A stretch of DNA of 6,956 nucleotides from Defluviitaleaceae bacterium (GCA_009783395.1 WRHA01000319.1:1-6956); one strand, 5' to 3'. Counted from the first letter of the stretch, positions 1 through 6,197 are shown. A program made the numbers and translations. The notes: a model not told the origin generated them from the sequence alone.

Positions 1-115
1 CCGCCCCGACACAGCCTGGCGTTCCCACAGCTTCCCGTCGGCTCCTAACGTACCGCATTGGGTACGCGTCATCGCCGACGAAAAGCTGTGAAAACGCCAT
101 TCTGTGCCGGGGCGG
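1..115 (-). repeat. Long near-perfect inverted repeat; candidate structured RNA or 3'-UTR hairpin read leftward
   Basis: Positions 1-42 face 74-115 in one unbroken register in which each pair of positions sums to 116, with no bulge. Paired blocks are 1-8/108-115, 10-14/102-106, 17-23/93-99, 26-33/83-90 and 36-42/74-80, giving 35 Watson-Crick pairs. The seven non-pairing register positions are 9/107, 15-16/100-101, 24-25/91-92 and 34-35/81-82. On the plus strand five of these are C/A mismatches; on the minus strand the same five become G.U wobbles, leaving only 15-16/100-101 as an A.G internal loop. A separate 6-bp cap (49-54/61-66) closes a 6-nt loop. The asymmetry favours an RNA transcribed leftward, in the direction of the membrane-protein gene that ends at 139. 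The hairpin is seen directly; RNA function is inferred. I recognise no known RNA family. The element touches the window edge, so a following U-tract, repeat partner or mobile-element boundary cannot be seen. Confidence 0.8.
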
Positions 116-138
116 CGTGAAATTATTGAAGACAGGTT

Positions 139-837
139 CTAATCTTTCTCTTGTTCGATTCGTTCGAGGTATTCCGTCCTTGCTTCCTCCACCTCTAATT
201 TTTCTGCGCGTCGTTTGCGAATCCATGCAACGAGCTCGCGTACGTAAAATATTATATTTGACGAAATCGTCATGCACGCGATAAATACGGCGATAATATT
301 GCTGAAATACCAGTGATTTATTATGTTAAATGCGCGGTTTGCAACAAAACTGACGCGCATAAGGTGCGTTCCCGAAATTACATTGCCGATAACAAGCCCC
401 GACAGTGTAATTGTAATGAGCCATTCGAGCCACGGCCCGACAGTGTCCACTTGCACGATGTAAACAAGCACAATCGTGGAAACCACGGTCGTAACGATAA
501 AAATAACCGCCCAAAACCACCACCAAACTCTGGCGACAGGTTGTCCTTTCAGCCCGCGCCATTCAAAGAAGCAAAATACATAATTGCGTAACGACGCCAC
601 GCCGAACAGAACGGTAAGCGTCCAGTTATCTAAAAATGCGGCGGAAATAGCTAAAAATGTCGTTCCGAGCCCCAGCAGGAGCATCATTTTCAGCTTATCT
701 TTAATTTGAAACGACCAAAACATCGTGATAAGCGCGAAGAAAGCAAAAACCTGGCTTACTATCCAAATCGGATTTCGGCTATGTATATTTATGATGTCAT
801 TAATTTCATTTACGAAAACATCTAAGAAGGATTCCAT
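139..837 (-). CDS. YgjV-family inner-membrane protein
   Basis: The product is a 232-residue polytopic membrane protein of unknown function. Hydrophobic segments lie at about residues 24-43, 50-69, 71-92, 104-130, 136-156 and 177-199, and a charged, probably coiled Arg/Glu-rich tail runs from about 204 to 232. The layout matches the YgjV family: an early helix containing W-x-x-SQV, then an FQ-x-K turn (about 43-46), then an LRN motif (about 83-85) opening a later helix. The E. coli member is shorter, near 180 residues; the extra length here is mainly the N-terminal lead and the charged C-terminal tail. The start is ATG at 835-837 in the leftward sense, preceded by GGGAG (846-850) at 8-nt spacing; the stop is TAG at 139-141. 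It is transcribed divergently from the operon to its right and is followed at once by the long hairpin at 1-115. Family assignment is by motif and topology, with no search run. No substrate or partner can be proposed. Confidence 0.8.
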   Translation of the reverse strand: MESFLDVFVNEINDIINIHSRNPIWIVSQVFAFFALITMFWSFQIKDKLKMMLLLGLGTTFLAISAAFLDNWTLTVLFGVASLRNYVFCFFEWRGLKGQPVARVWWWFWAVIFIVTTVVSTIVLVYIVQVDTVGPWLEWLITITLSGLVIGNVISGTHLMRVSFVANRAFNIINHWYFSNIIAVFIACMTISSNIIFYVRELVAWIRKRRAEKLEVEEARTEYLERIEQEKD

Positions 838-858
838 TTTTTTTGCTCCCTTCGATTT

Positions 859-885
859 GGTGCGGGTAGTGACACTACCCGCACC
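859..885. promoter_or_regulatory. Perfect 27-nt palindrome between divergent genes (operator or 5'-UTR hairpin)
   Basis: GGTGCGGGTAGTG (859-871) is mirrored exactly by its reverse complement at 873-885 around a single central base at 872. It lies 8 nt from the leftward ribosome-binding site (846-850) and 2 nt before a TTGAAA box (888-893) facing right. No T-run follows on either strand, so an ordinary intrinsic terminator is unlikely. Two readings fit: a symmetric protein-binding site controlling both directions, or a hairpin in the leader of the leftward membrane-protein mRNA. The palindrome is certain; the role is inferred. Confidence 0.7.
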
Positions 886-887
886 GA

Positions 888-915
888 TTGAAACCTTTAA
901 AAAGATTGTAACATA
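888..915 (+). promoter_or_regulatory. Candidate sigma-70-type promoter for the rightward operon
   Basis: TTGAAA (888-893, five of six to consensus) is followed after 16 nt by TAACAT (910-915, four of six). Transcription would begin near 922 and give a leader of about 40 nt with the ribosome-binding site intact. A better -10 match, TATAAT at 939-944, would start RNA inside the Shine-Dalgarno site and is therefore less likely. The region is AT-rich, so chance matches are common. Confidence 0.3.
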
Positions 916-933
916 CTTGTAATATATTTTCCA
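906..933 (-). promoter_or_regulatory. Weak candidate promoter for the leftward membrane-protein gene
   Basis: Read leftward, TGGAAA (933-928, four of six) and TACAAT (911-906, five of six) are separated by 16 nt. RNA would begin near 899, so the palindrome at 859-885 would fall in the 5' leader. This overlaps the rightward candidate promoter, as expected for a compact divergent region. It is a consensus match only. Confidence 0.2.
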
Positions 934-949
934 TGGTTTATAATAAATT

Positions 950-955
950 AAGGAG
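950..955 (+). promoter_or_regulatory. Ribosome-binding site fixing the start of the LigB-type gene
   Basis: AAGGAG lies 7 nt before ATG at 963. It selects 963 over an in-frame ATG at 933, which has no such site and would add ten residues unlike the family N-terminus. Confidence 0.85.
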
Positions 956-962
956 AATTTAT

Positions 963-1748
963 ATGAAAATGATTATGGCTGTTATGCCGCATCCGCCGCT
1001 TGCCGTGCCGGAGGTTGGAAACGGCGTTTTGAAAATCCCCGAGACTGTGAAATCCATGGACGAAGTTTCACGCGATATTGCGAGTTTTCGCCCGGATACG
1101 GTTATTTTTTTTACGCCGCACGGAACGGTTTTTAACGATTTTTTCCACATTTCGCCGGGTGTTAAGGCAAGTGGGGATTTTGCACGGTTTGGCGTGGCGG
1201 TGCCGACTTATTCGGCTGAATATGATGTCGAGCTTGTTGAGGAAATCGCGCTGATCGCAGAGCAGCAAAACTTTCCTGCCGGAACTTTTGGCGAGCGCGA
1301 CCCCTCGCTTGACCACGGCGTTTTGGTGCCGATGCATTATTTGAACAAATTTTATTCGGATTATAAAATCGTGCGCGTTTCGCAATCGGGGCTTAGTGCG
1401 TCGGCACATTTCGAAATGGGTGCAATGATTGCAGAGGCGACAGAAAAGCTCGAAAGGCGCGTTTGTATCATTGCATCGGGTGATTTGTCGCATAAATTGG
1501 GAGGCTCGTACGGTTACGCGGCCGAGGGCGAAATTTTCGACCGCGACGTAATGAAATTTTTAAGCGAAGCGGATTTCGATTCGCTTCTTTCCATGCCGCA
1601 AGATTTGCGCGAAGCCGCCGCCGAATGCGGTTACGGCTCCTTTGCAATGCTTGCAGGATATGCGGCGGGGCGCGAGGTTTCCGCAAAACAACTTTCATAT
1701 GAATGCCCGTTTGGCGTGGGTTACGGAGTGGTGAAATTTAATGCATGA
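963..1748 (+). CDS. AmmeMemoRadiSam-associated LigB/MEMO-type protein (class III extradiol dioxygenase fold)
   Basis: The product is 261 residues when started at 963 behind AAGGAG. It has the class III extradiol dioxygenase (LigB/MEMO) fold signatures: PHPP at 9-12, TPHG at 51-54, DHG at 117-119, SGDLSH at 172-177 and AAECG at 219-223. By analogy with LigB, H10, H53 and E221 are candidate metal ligands and H177 the candidate acid-base histidine; this is family knowledge projected onto the sequence. Members linked to AMMECR1 and radical SAM genes belong to the AmmeMemoRadiSam set, and ring cleavage is not an established activity for them. In relatives I recall from Clostridia this domain is fused to AMMECR1 in one chain of about 460 residues; here the AMMECR1 part is a separate reading frame overlapping the stop by 8 nt. 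No signal peptide or membrane segment is visible, so it should be cytoplasmic. It is the first gene of the rightward operon. Confidence 0.85.
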   Translation: MKMIMAVMPHPPLAVPEVGNGVLKIPETVKSMDEVSRDIASFRPDTVIFFTPHGTVFNDFFHISPGVKASGDFARFGVAVPTYSAEYDVELVEEIALIAEQQNFPAGTFGERDPSLDHGVLVPMHYLNKFYSDYKIVRVSQSGLSASAHFEMGAMIAEATEKLERRVCIIASGDLSHKLGGSYGYAAEGEIFDRDVMKFLSEADFDSLLSMPQDLREAAAECGYGSFAMLAGYAAGREVSAKQLSYECPFGVGYGVVKFNA

Positions 1749-2262
1749 GGATGAATATCTCGCATTGGCGCGGAAATCGCTAAAGCATCGCGTTGAAACC
1801 GGGCGCGATTTGATGCTTTCGGAAGCGGGCGAGCTTTCCGAAGAAATGCTTTCGCGGCGGGCCGGCACATTTGTTTCGCTTCATATTAATGGTCGGCTTC
1901 GAGGATGCATCGGCACAATTACTGCGACGAAGAGTTGCATTGCAGAAGAAATTTTGCGAAATGCAGTTTCGGCGGGGATGCACGACCCTCGCTTTCCGCC
2001 GGTCGGTGCGTCGGAGTTGCCGCATATTGTGTACAAGGTTGATATTTTGGATGAGCCGGAGGATATTAACGATCCGAATGAATTGGACGTAAAACAATAT
2101 GGCGTAATCGTTTCGTGCGGTGCGAAGCGCGGATTACTTCTTCCAAACCTTGACGGCGTGGATACTGTTGCGCATCAAATAGAAATAGCGTGCCAAAAGG
2201 CAGGCATCGCACCCGACGAAAAAATTTCTATGCAACGATTTAAAGTCACGCGGTATGAATAG
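1741..2262 (+). CDS. amrA: AMMECR1-domain protein, AmmeMemoRadiSam system protein A
   Basis: The product is 173 residues, the usual size of a stand-alone AMMECR1 domain. The hallmark LRGCIGT is at residues 53-59, followed by DPRFPPV at 82-88 and GLLLPNLDGVDT at 131-142, all placed as in the family. The invariant cysteine of the signature is C56. AMMECR1 proteins are conserved from archaea to humans and, to my knowledge, have no assigned reaction. The start is ATG at 1741, inside the end of the upstream gene (stop TGA 1746-1748), with a rather distant GGAG at 1725-1728; this suggests translational coupling. The next gene begins 8 nt after the TAG stop at 2260-2262. No membrane or export features are seen. 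The family call is strong; the function is unknown. Confidence 0.9.
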   Translation: MHEDEYLALARKSLKHRVETGRDLMLSEAGELSEEMLSRRAGTFVSLHINGRLRGCIGTITATKSCIAEEILRNAVSAGMHDPRFPPVGASELPHIVYKVDILDEPEDINDPNELDVKQYGVIVSCGAKRGLLLPNLDGVDTVAHQIEIACQKAGIAPDEKISMQRFKVTRYE

Positions 2263-2270
2263 CCCTGCGA

Positions 2271-3113
2271 GTGACAAAAACCATGCCTGCAAAAAAAATG
2301 CCTAATGCGCGTTGCGAAATATGTCCGCATGGATGCGTGCTTTCCGAGGGCGATGCGGGATTTTGCGGTGCGCGGAAAAATATCGGCGGACAAGTGGATT
2401 CGTATGGCAAAATTACCGCGATCGCCGTTGATCCAATCGAAAAAAAGCCGCTTATGGGGTTTTTCCGTGGCAGTGATATAGTTTCTATCGGAAGCTACGG
2501 ATGCAATTTCCGATGCGGGTTTTGTCAAAATGCCGAAATAGCGTGGCCGGATTTTAAAATCCGGGGCGAAAGGGATTTTACCCCTGCGGAAATCGTTGCT
2601 ATAGCACGCAAAACGCCCAACAACCTTGGCGTCGCCTACACATACAACGAGCCTCTGATAAATTACGAATTTTTGTACGACTGCGCTCGTGAAATTCACG
2701 CAGTGGGAATGAAAAACGTCGTGGTAACAAACGGATTTATCAATCCCGAGCCGCTTGAAAAGCTTCTGCCGTACATTGATGCGATGAATATAGACTTGAA
2801 GGCATTTACGACGGAGTTTTACAAAAAAATCGGCGGCGATTTGGATATAGTAAAAAATACGATTGCACGTGCGCAAAAAAGTTGCCATGTTGAGATTACA
2901 ACTTTGCTCATTCCCGGCGAGAACGACAATGATATTGAGCCGATTGCAAAATGGCTAGCGTCTGAAATATCGCCGGACACGCCGCTTCATATTTCGCGTT
3001 TTTTTCCTCGCCACAAGTATGCACACCTCGCGCCGACTCCTGTTGAAACTATTTTGCGCGCCGCCGAAATCGCAAAAAAATATTTGAAAAATGTTTTTTG
3101 CGGAAATATTTAG
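2271..3113 (+). CDS. amrS: AmmeMemoRadiSam system radical SAM enzyme, short form
   Basis: This is a radical S-adenosylmethionine protein related to pyruvate formate-lyase activating enzymes. The cluster-binding CX3CX2C is YGCNFRCGFCQN, with cysteines at 78, 82 and 85. An N-terminal cysteine group (C15, C18, C22, C32, in the pattern CxxCPHGC...GFCGARKN) and IEKKPL (56-61) are typical of the AmmeMemoRadiSam subfamily. YTYNEPL, NGF and MNIDLKAF follow in the expected order, then HISRFFP and TPVETI. The chain is 280 residues, whereas members I recall run near 330; it stops at a CGNI that corresponds to the family YVGN, so the usual C-terminal CPxCG segment is absent. The start is uncertain: GTG at 2271 has no clear ribosome-binding site, and in-frame ATGs follow at 2283 and 2298. 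All begin before the first cysteine, so domain content does not change. Substrate unknown. Confidence 0.9.
   Translation: MTKTMPAKKMPNARCEICPHGCVLSEGDAGFCGARKNIGGQVDSYGKITAIAVDPIEKKPLMGFFRGSDIVSIGSYGCNFRCGFCQNAEIAWPDFKIRGERDFTPAEIVAIARKTPNNLGVAYTYNEPLINYEFLYDCAREIHAVGMKNVVVTNGFINPEPLEKLLPYIDAMNIDLKAFTTEFYKKIGGDLDIVKNTIARAQKSCHVEITTLLIPGENDNDIEPIAKWLASEISPDTPLHISRFFPRHKYAHLAPTPVETILRAAEIAKKYLKNVFCGNI
2547..2564. repeat. Perfect 18-bp palindrome inside the radical SAM gene
   Basis: CCGG, then ATTTTAAAAT, then CCGG reads the same on both strands. It lies about 35 nt after the codons for the CX3CX2C cysteines and encodes residues roughly 93-98. No loop bases are left over, so it would act as a DNA-level dyad rather than a good RNA hairpin. 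It may be a coincidence of codon choice. Confidence 0.6.
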
Positions 3114-3123
3114 AGCCTGTCTT

Positions 3124-3128
3124 AAGGA
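3124..3128 (+). promoter_or_regulatory. Ribosome-binding site deciding a TTG start for the hybrid kinase
   Basis: AAGGA is 9 nt before TTG at 3138, the start that opens directly into the hydrophobic anchor of the kinase. An ATG at 3134 is only 5 nt away from the same site but is out of frame and ends after 37 codons, so the two starts may compete. Confidence 0.6.
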
Positions 3129-3137
3129 CTGATATGT

Positions 3138-5375
3138 TTGGCTGTTATTGCTTTGTCATTACTTATCGCGCTTGTTGCGTTTACGCTCATTATTCTTTTG
3201 TTGATGATTGCGAAAAACGGACCGTACGAAGGTTTGCAACTGGATGACCCCGAACGGCTTTCGAATATTTTATTGGATGCATCGCCGATGATGGTTGAGG
3301 TATGGGACGATTCTCTAAACATTATCGGATGCAATCAAACCTTGCTCGATACATTCGGCATGGCATCAAAGGATGAATATTTTCCGCGATACTATGAATT
3401 TTCACCCGAGATGCAGCCCTGCGGAATACCCTCACGGGTGATGACTGAAAAATTTAATGAAACGGTGTTTCGCGAAGGTTTTTGTCGCATGGAGTGGATG
3501 TATATTTTGCCCGACGGAAGCGAACTGCCGACTGAAATATATGGCGTTCGAGTAAACTATCGCGGTAGGTTTTTGCTTGTTGAATACATGCAGGATATGC
3601 GCGAGATTAAAGCCGCCGAGGCAAACGAGCGCGAGGCAATCGAACGCGCCTTTCGTACGGAAATAGCCGAGGAGTCAAACCGTGTAAAAAGTGAGTTTTT
3701 GGCAAGGATGTCGCACGAAATTCGTACGCCTATTTCCGCTGTTGCCGGCATTTCCGAAATCCAGTTACAAAAACCGTATCTTACAATCGAGATGGAAAAA
3801 GCATTTTCGCAAATAAATAATTCTGCACAGCTTCTTACGTCGATTGCAAGCGACATTTTGGATCTTTCGAAAATCGAAGCGGGTAAAATGGAGTTTATTT
3901 GCAAAGAATACAATCTTGCAAGGTTGATCGGTGACGTTTCGTATACGCATCTCACCTTTGTGGGTGACAAGGAAATCAAGTTTGCGCTAAATGTTGACGA
4001 AAATTTGCCCGCAAAGCTTTTGGGTGATACCGTTCGCATCAGACAAATTTTGAATAATGTTTTGTCAAACGCCTTTAAATACACCGATGCCGGAAGCGTT
4101 GAAATGACGGTCGAAATGTCGGGGCAGGGGGAAGGCGACAAGCAATTTGCACTAAAATTTACAGTAAGCGACACCGGCCTTGGAATGACCCCCAAGCAGC
4201 TTGATAATTTGCACGCGGAGTATGTACGTTTCCACGAGCGCGAACGTCGCTATGTCGGCGGCGCAGGGCTTGGAATGCCCATTGCATATAATTTGGTTCG
4301 AATGATGAACGGAAAAATTGAAATTGAAAGTGAAGAGGGAAAAGGTACGACGGTTAAAATTTTTATTCCGCAAGAAATTTTGGGTGACGAAGTTTTGGGT
4401 GCAGACGAGGTAAGAAGTTTGCAAAAATTTGAAGGTTATGCCGAAACAGTAGATTTTACACCCGAGCCGATGTCTTACGGAAGAGTGCTTGTTGTTGATG
4501 ACCTCGACGTAAATTTGTATGTTGCAAAGGGGCTTCTTTCGCAATACGGATTAAAGGTTGACACCTGTGGCGGCGGGCTTGCCGCACTCGAAAAAATCAA
4601 GCAGGGAAACGTCTACGACATTGTTTTTATGGATCACACAATGCCGCGCATGAGTGGCATTGAAGCCATGAATTTGATGCGAAAAGCGGGATATGCATCG
4701 CCGATTGTCGTGCTTACTGCAAACGCAGTTGTCGGCATGGCCGAGGGATACATTAAATCCGGTTTTAACGATTTCCTTTCGAAACCGATTCAAACAAAAC
4801 ATCTTGATGCGATTTTGACAAAATATATCCGAAACAAGCGGCGTACCCCGGTCGACGAGGCAGAGGACTATAAAAAGCGCGTCGGTATTATGGCAAAACT
4901 GCGTCACGAATTCTATCGAAGCCAAAATGATGCCGGGGTTAATTTAAAGCTTGCACTCGATGAGGGCAAAATGGAAACGGCGCGTCTTTTGGCGCATTCA
5001 CTTAAAGGACTGGCGGCGTTAATTAACGAGCACACGCTTTCGAGGTACGCAAAACAGATTGAGCACACGCTTAATGAACTCGAAATTCCCTCAATTGAGG
5101 ACGTTTCAGACTTAGAAAACGAGCTTCAGCGCGTGCTTAACGATATTGGCGAGACGGAAATGTCGCTTTATTCAAAAGATGCGCGACGCGAAATCGCGGC
5201 GATTCTGGATGAACTGGCTGAGATTATTGATGATTACAGCACCGACAGCCTTTCGATAATTGAAAAAATCCGAACCGTCCCCGAAGCGGCCGTACTTGTT
5301 CGTCAAATAGAAACCCATGATTTTAGAGATGCGGCAAAGACATTGCTTGTGTTGCGGGAGTTGATTGGAACGTGA
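3138..5375 (+). CDS. Membrane-anchored hybrid sensor histidine kinase: TM-PAS-HisKA-HATPase-REC-HPt
   Basis: This 745-residue phosphorelay kinase has one N-terminal membrane helix (about 3-25) with no extracytoplasmic sensor loop, so sensing is probably by the cytoplasmic PAS domain (about 40-155). A charged helix (about 155-185) leads to the H-box MSHEIRTP with phospho-accepting H193. ATPase motifs are the N-box NNVLSNAFKY (N311), G1 DTGLGM (345-350) and G2 GGAGLGM (374-380). The receiver domain (about 448-566) has acidic D454/D455, phospho-acceptor D499, T527 and K549. An HPt domain follows with H620 in AHSLKG. All four phosphotransfer sites are intact. A helical tail (about 681-745) extends past the HPt; I have seen similar tails in related kinases but cannot name a function. 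TTG at 3138 behind AAGGA is the best start; no in-frame ATG keeps the membrane helix whole. No output regulator is encoded in the window. The gene begins 24 nt after the radical SAM gene and overlaps the next gene. Confidence 0.93.
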   Translation: MAVIALSLLIALVAFTLIILLLMIAKNGPYEGLQLDDPERLSNILLDASPMMVEVWDDSLNIIGCNQTLLDTFGMASKDEYFPRYYEFSPEMQPCGIPSRVMTEKFNETVFREGFCRMEWMYILPDGSELPTEIYGVRVNYRGRFLLVEYMQDMREIKAAEANEREAIERAFRTEIAEESNRVKSEFLARMSHEIRTPISAVAGISEIQLQKPYLTIEMEKAFSQINNSAQLLTSIASDILDLSKIEAGKMEFICKEYNLARLIGDVSYTHLTFVGDKEIKFALNVDENLPAKLLGDTVRIRQILNNVLSNAFKYTDAGSVEMTVEMSGQGEGDKQFALKFTVSDTGLGMTPKQLDNLHAEYVRFHERERRYVGGAGLGMPIAYNLVRMMNGKIEIESEEGKGTTVKIFIPQEILGDEVLGADEVRSLQKFEGYAETVDFTPEPMSYGRVLVVDDLDVNLYVAKGLLSQYGLKVDTCGGGLAALEKIKQGNVYDIVFMDHTMPRMSGIEAMNLMRKAGYASPIVVLTANAVVGMAEGYIKSGFNDFLSKPIQTKHLDAILTKYIRNKRRTPVDEAEDYKKRVGIMAKLRHEFYRSQNDAGVNLKLALDEGKMETARLLAHSLKGLAALINEHTLSRYAKQIEHTLNELEIPSIEDVSDLENELQRVLNDIGETEMSLYSKDARREIAAILDELAEIIDDYSTDSLSIIEKIRTVPEAAVLVRQIETHDFRDAAKTLLVLRELIGT

Positions 5376-6127
5376 TGAGACTTGCGTCATGGAATGTGAA
5401 TGGTTTGCGGGCGTGCATGAATAAAGGGTTTGCGGATTTTTTGCGCCGTGAGGATTTTGACATAATCGGTATTCAGGAAACAAAAATGCAGCCCGAACAA
5501 GCCACTTTTGACTTTTCGGGCTATTTGCCGTTTTGGAATTCGGCCGAAAAGAAGGGTTATTCCGGCACGCTTGTTTTGACCAAGATGCCGCCGCTTTCGG
5601 TGCAAAACGGCATGGGCATTGACGAGCATGATCGCGAAGGTCGCATTGTCGCACTTGAGTTTGAAAAATTTTTTTTCATAACGGTTTATACGCCAAACTC
5701 ACAGCGCGGACTTGCGCGTTTGGAATATCGGATGCGGTGGGAAGACGATTTTCGTGATTATTTGAAGGGCTTTGCAAAGCCCGTTGTTTTGTGCGGTGAT
5801 TTGAATGTTGCCCACAGGGAGATTGATATAAAAAATGCCCGTGCAAATGTGAAAAACGCAGGCTTTACCCCGCAGGAACGCGAAAAAATGACCGCGCTTT
5901 TGTCGGCGGGATATGTCGACACATATCGCGATTTAAACCCCGAAAAATCCGATGCATACACATGGTGGTCTTACATGGGGCGTGCGCGTGAGAAAAACGT
6001 CGGCTGGCGCATTGACTATTTTTTGATCTCCGATGCATTGCGGCCTGCGCTTCGCAATGCGGCGATTTATCCGGATGTTTTCGGATCGGATCATTGCCCC
6101 GTTGGGATTGATTTGGAGATCGCCTGA
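5375..6127 (+). CDS. xth: Exodeoxyribonuclease III / class II AP endonuclease (ExoA/APE1 type)
   Basis: This cytoplasmic base-excision repair nuclease cuts the phosphodiester bond 5' to abasic sites and has 3'-5' exonuclease and 3'-phosphatase activity in the family. It has 250 residues, close to Bacillus ExoA. Catalytic motifs are complete: WNVNG (6-10), QETK (34-37, metal-binding E35), YTPNS (105-109), GDLNVAH (141-147, with D142 and N144), WWSY (197-200), WRIDYFL (211-217) and GSDHCPV (237-243, with the D239/H240 pair). ATG at 5375 is preferred: it forms a TGATG junction with the kinase stop (5373-5375), and a GGAA lies 4 nt upstream. A GTG one codon earlier (5372) is the alternative. The overlap predicts translational coupling to the kinase. 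The protein is ordinary; only its place behind a sensor kinase is notable. Confidence 0.95.
   Translation: MRLASWNVNGLRACMNKGFADFLRREDFDIIGIQETKMQPEQATFDFSGYLPFWNSAEKKGYSGTLVLTKMPPLSVQNGMGIDEHDREGRIVALEFEKFFFITVYTPNSQRGLARLEYRMRWEDDFRDYLKGFAKPVVLCGDLNVAHREIDIKNARANVKNAGFTPQEREKMTALLSAGYVDTYRDLNPEKSDAYTWWSYMGRAREKNVGWRIDYFLISDALRPALRNAAIYPDVFGSDHCPVGIDLEIA
5767..5782 (+). repeat. 16-bp palindrome with following T-rich stretch inside the AP endonuclease gene
   Basis: GGGCTT, loop TGCA, AAGCCC forms a perfect 6-bp stem with a tetraloop, followed by GTTGTTTTG. It looks like a weak rightward intrinsic terminator but lies within codons for KGFAKPVV, just before the GDLN motif. It could cause pausing or partial premature termination, or be chance. 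Confidence 0.4.
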
Positions 6128-6197
6128 AGAATCGAAGAAGGGAACGCGGGCGACGAATTTCATCAGGAATTTGTATGTTCAGCGAATGGAAAAAATT

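Noticed and set aside
1..115. Integron attC site
   Set aside because: It is a long imperfect hairpin, but the stem ends lack the GTTRRRY/RYYYAAC boxes. The only GTTAGGA-like string is in the apical loop, not at the stem base.
1..115. Retron msr-msd or other reverse-transcriptase-linked RNA
   Set aside because: No reverse transcriptase gene is in the window, and the flank beyond position 1 is unseen; the hairpin shape alone is not enough.
313..591. 92-codon rightward frame opposite the membrane-protein gene
   Set aside because: It lies fully inside the YgjV-family gene on the other strand, has no ribosome-binding site and gives a low-complexity charged sequence; it is a shadow frame.
939..944. 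Consensus TATAAT as the operon -10 box
   Set aside because: Transcription would start near 951, inside the AAGGAG site at 950-955, leaving no working ribosome-binding site.
2175..2888. 237-codon leftward frame across the AMMECR1 and radical SAM genes
   Set aside because: It is antisense to two well-supported genes and crosses their junction. Its translation has no family features, and its length reflects the codon bias of the real genes.
6150..6185. Upstream in-frame peptide containing NFIRN, resembling the start of glutaminyl-tRNA synthetase
   Set aside because: Similarity ends after five residues, and the following sequence is nothing like a tRNA synthetase; treated as chance.
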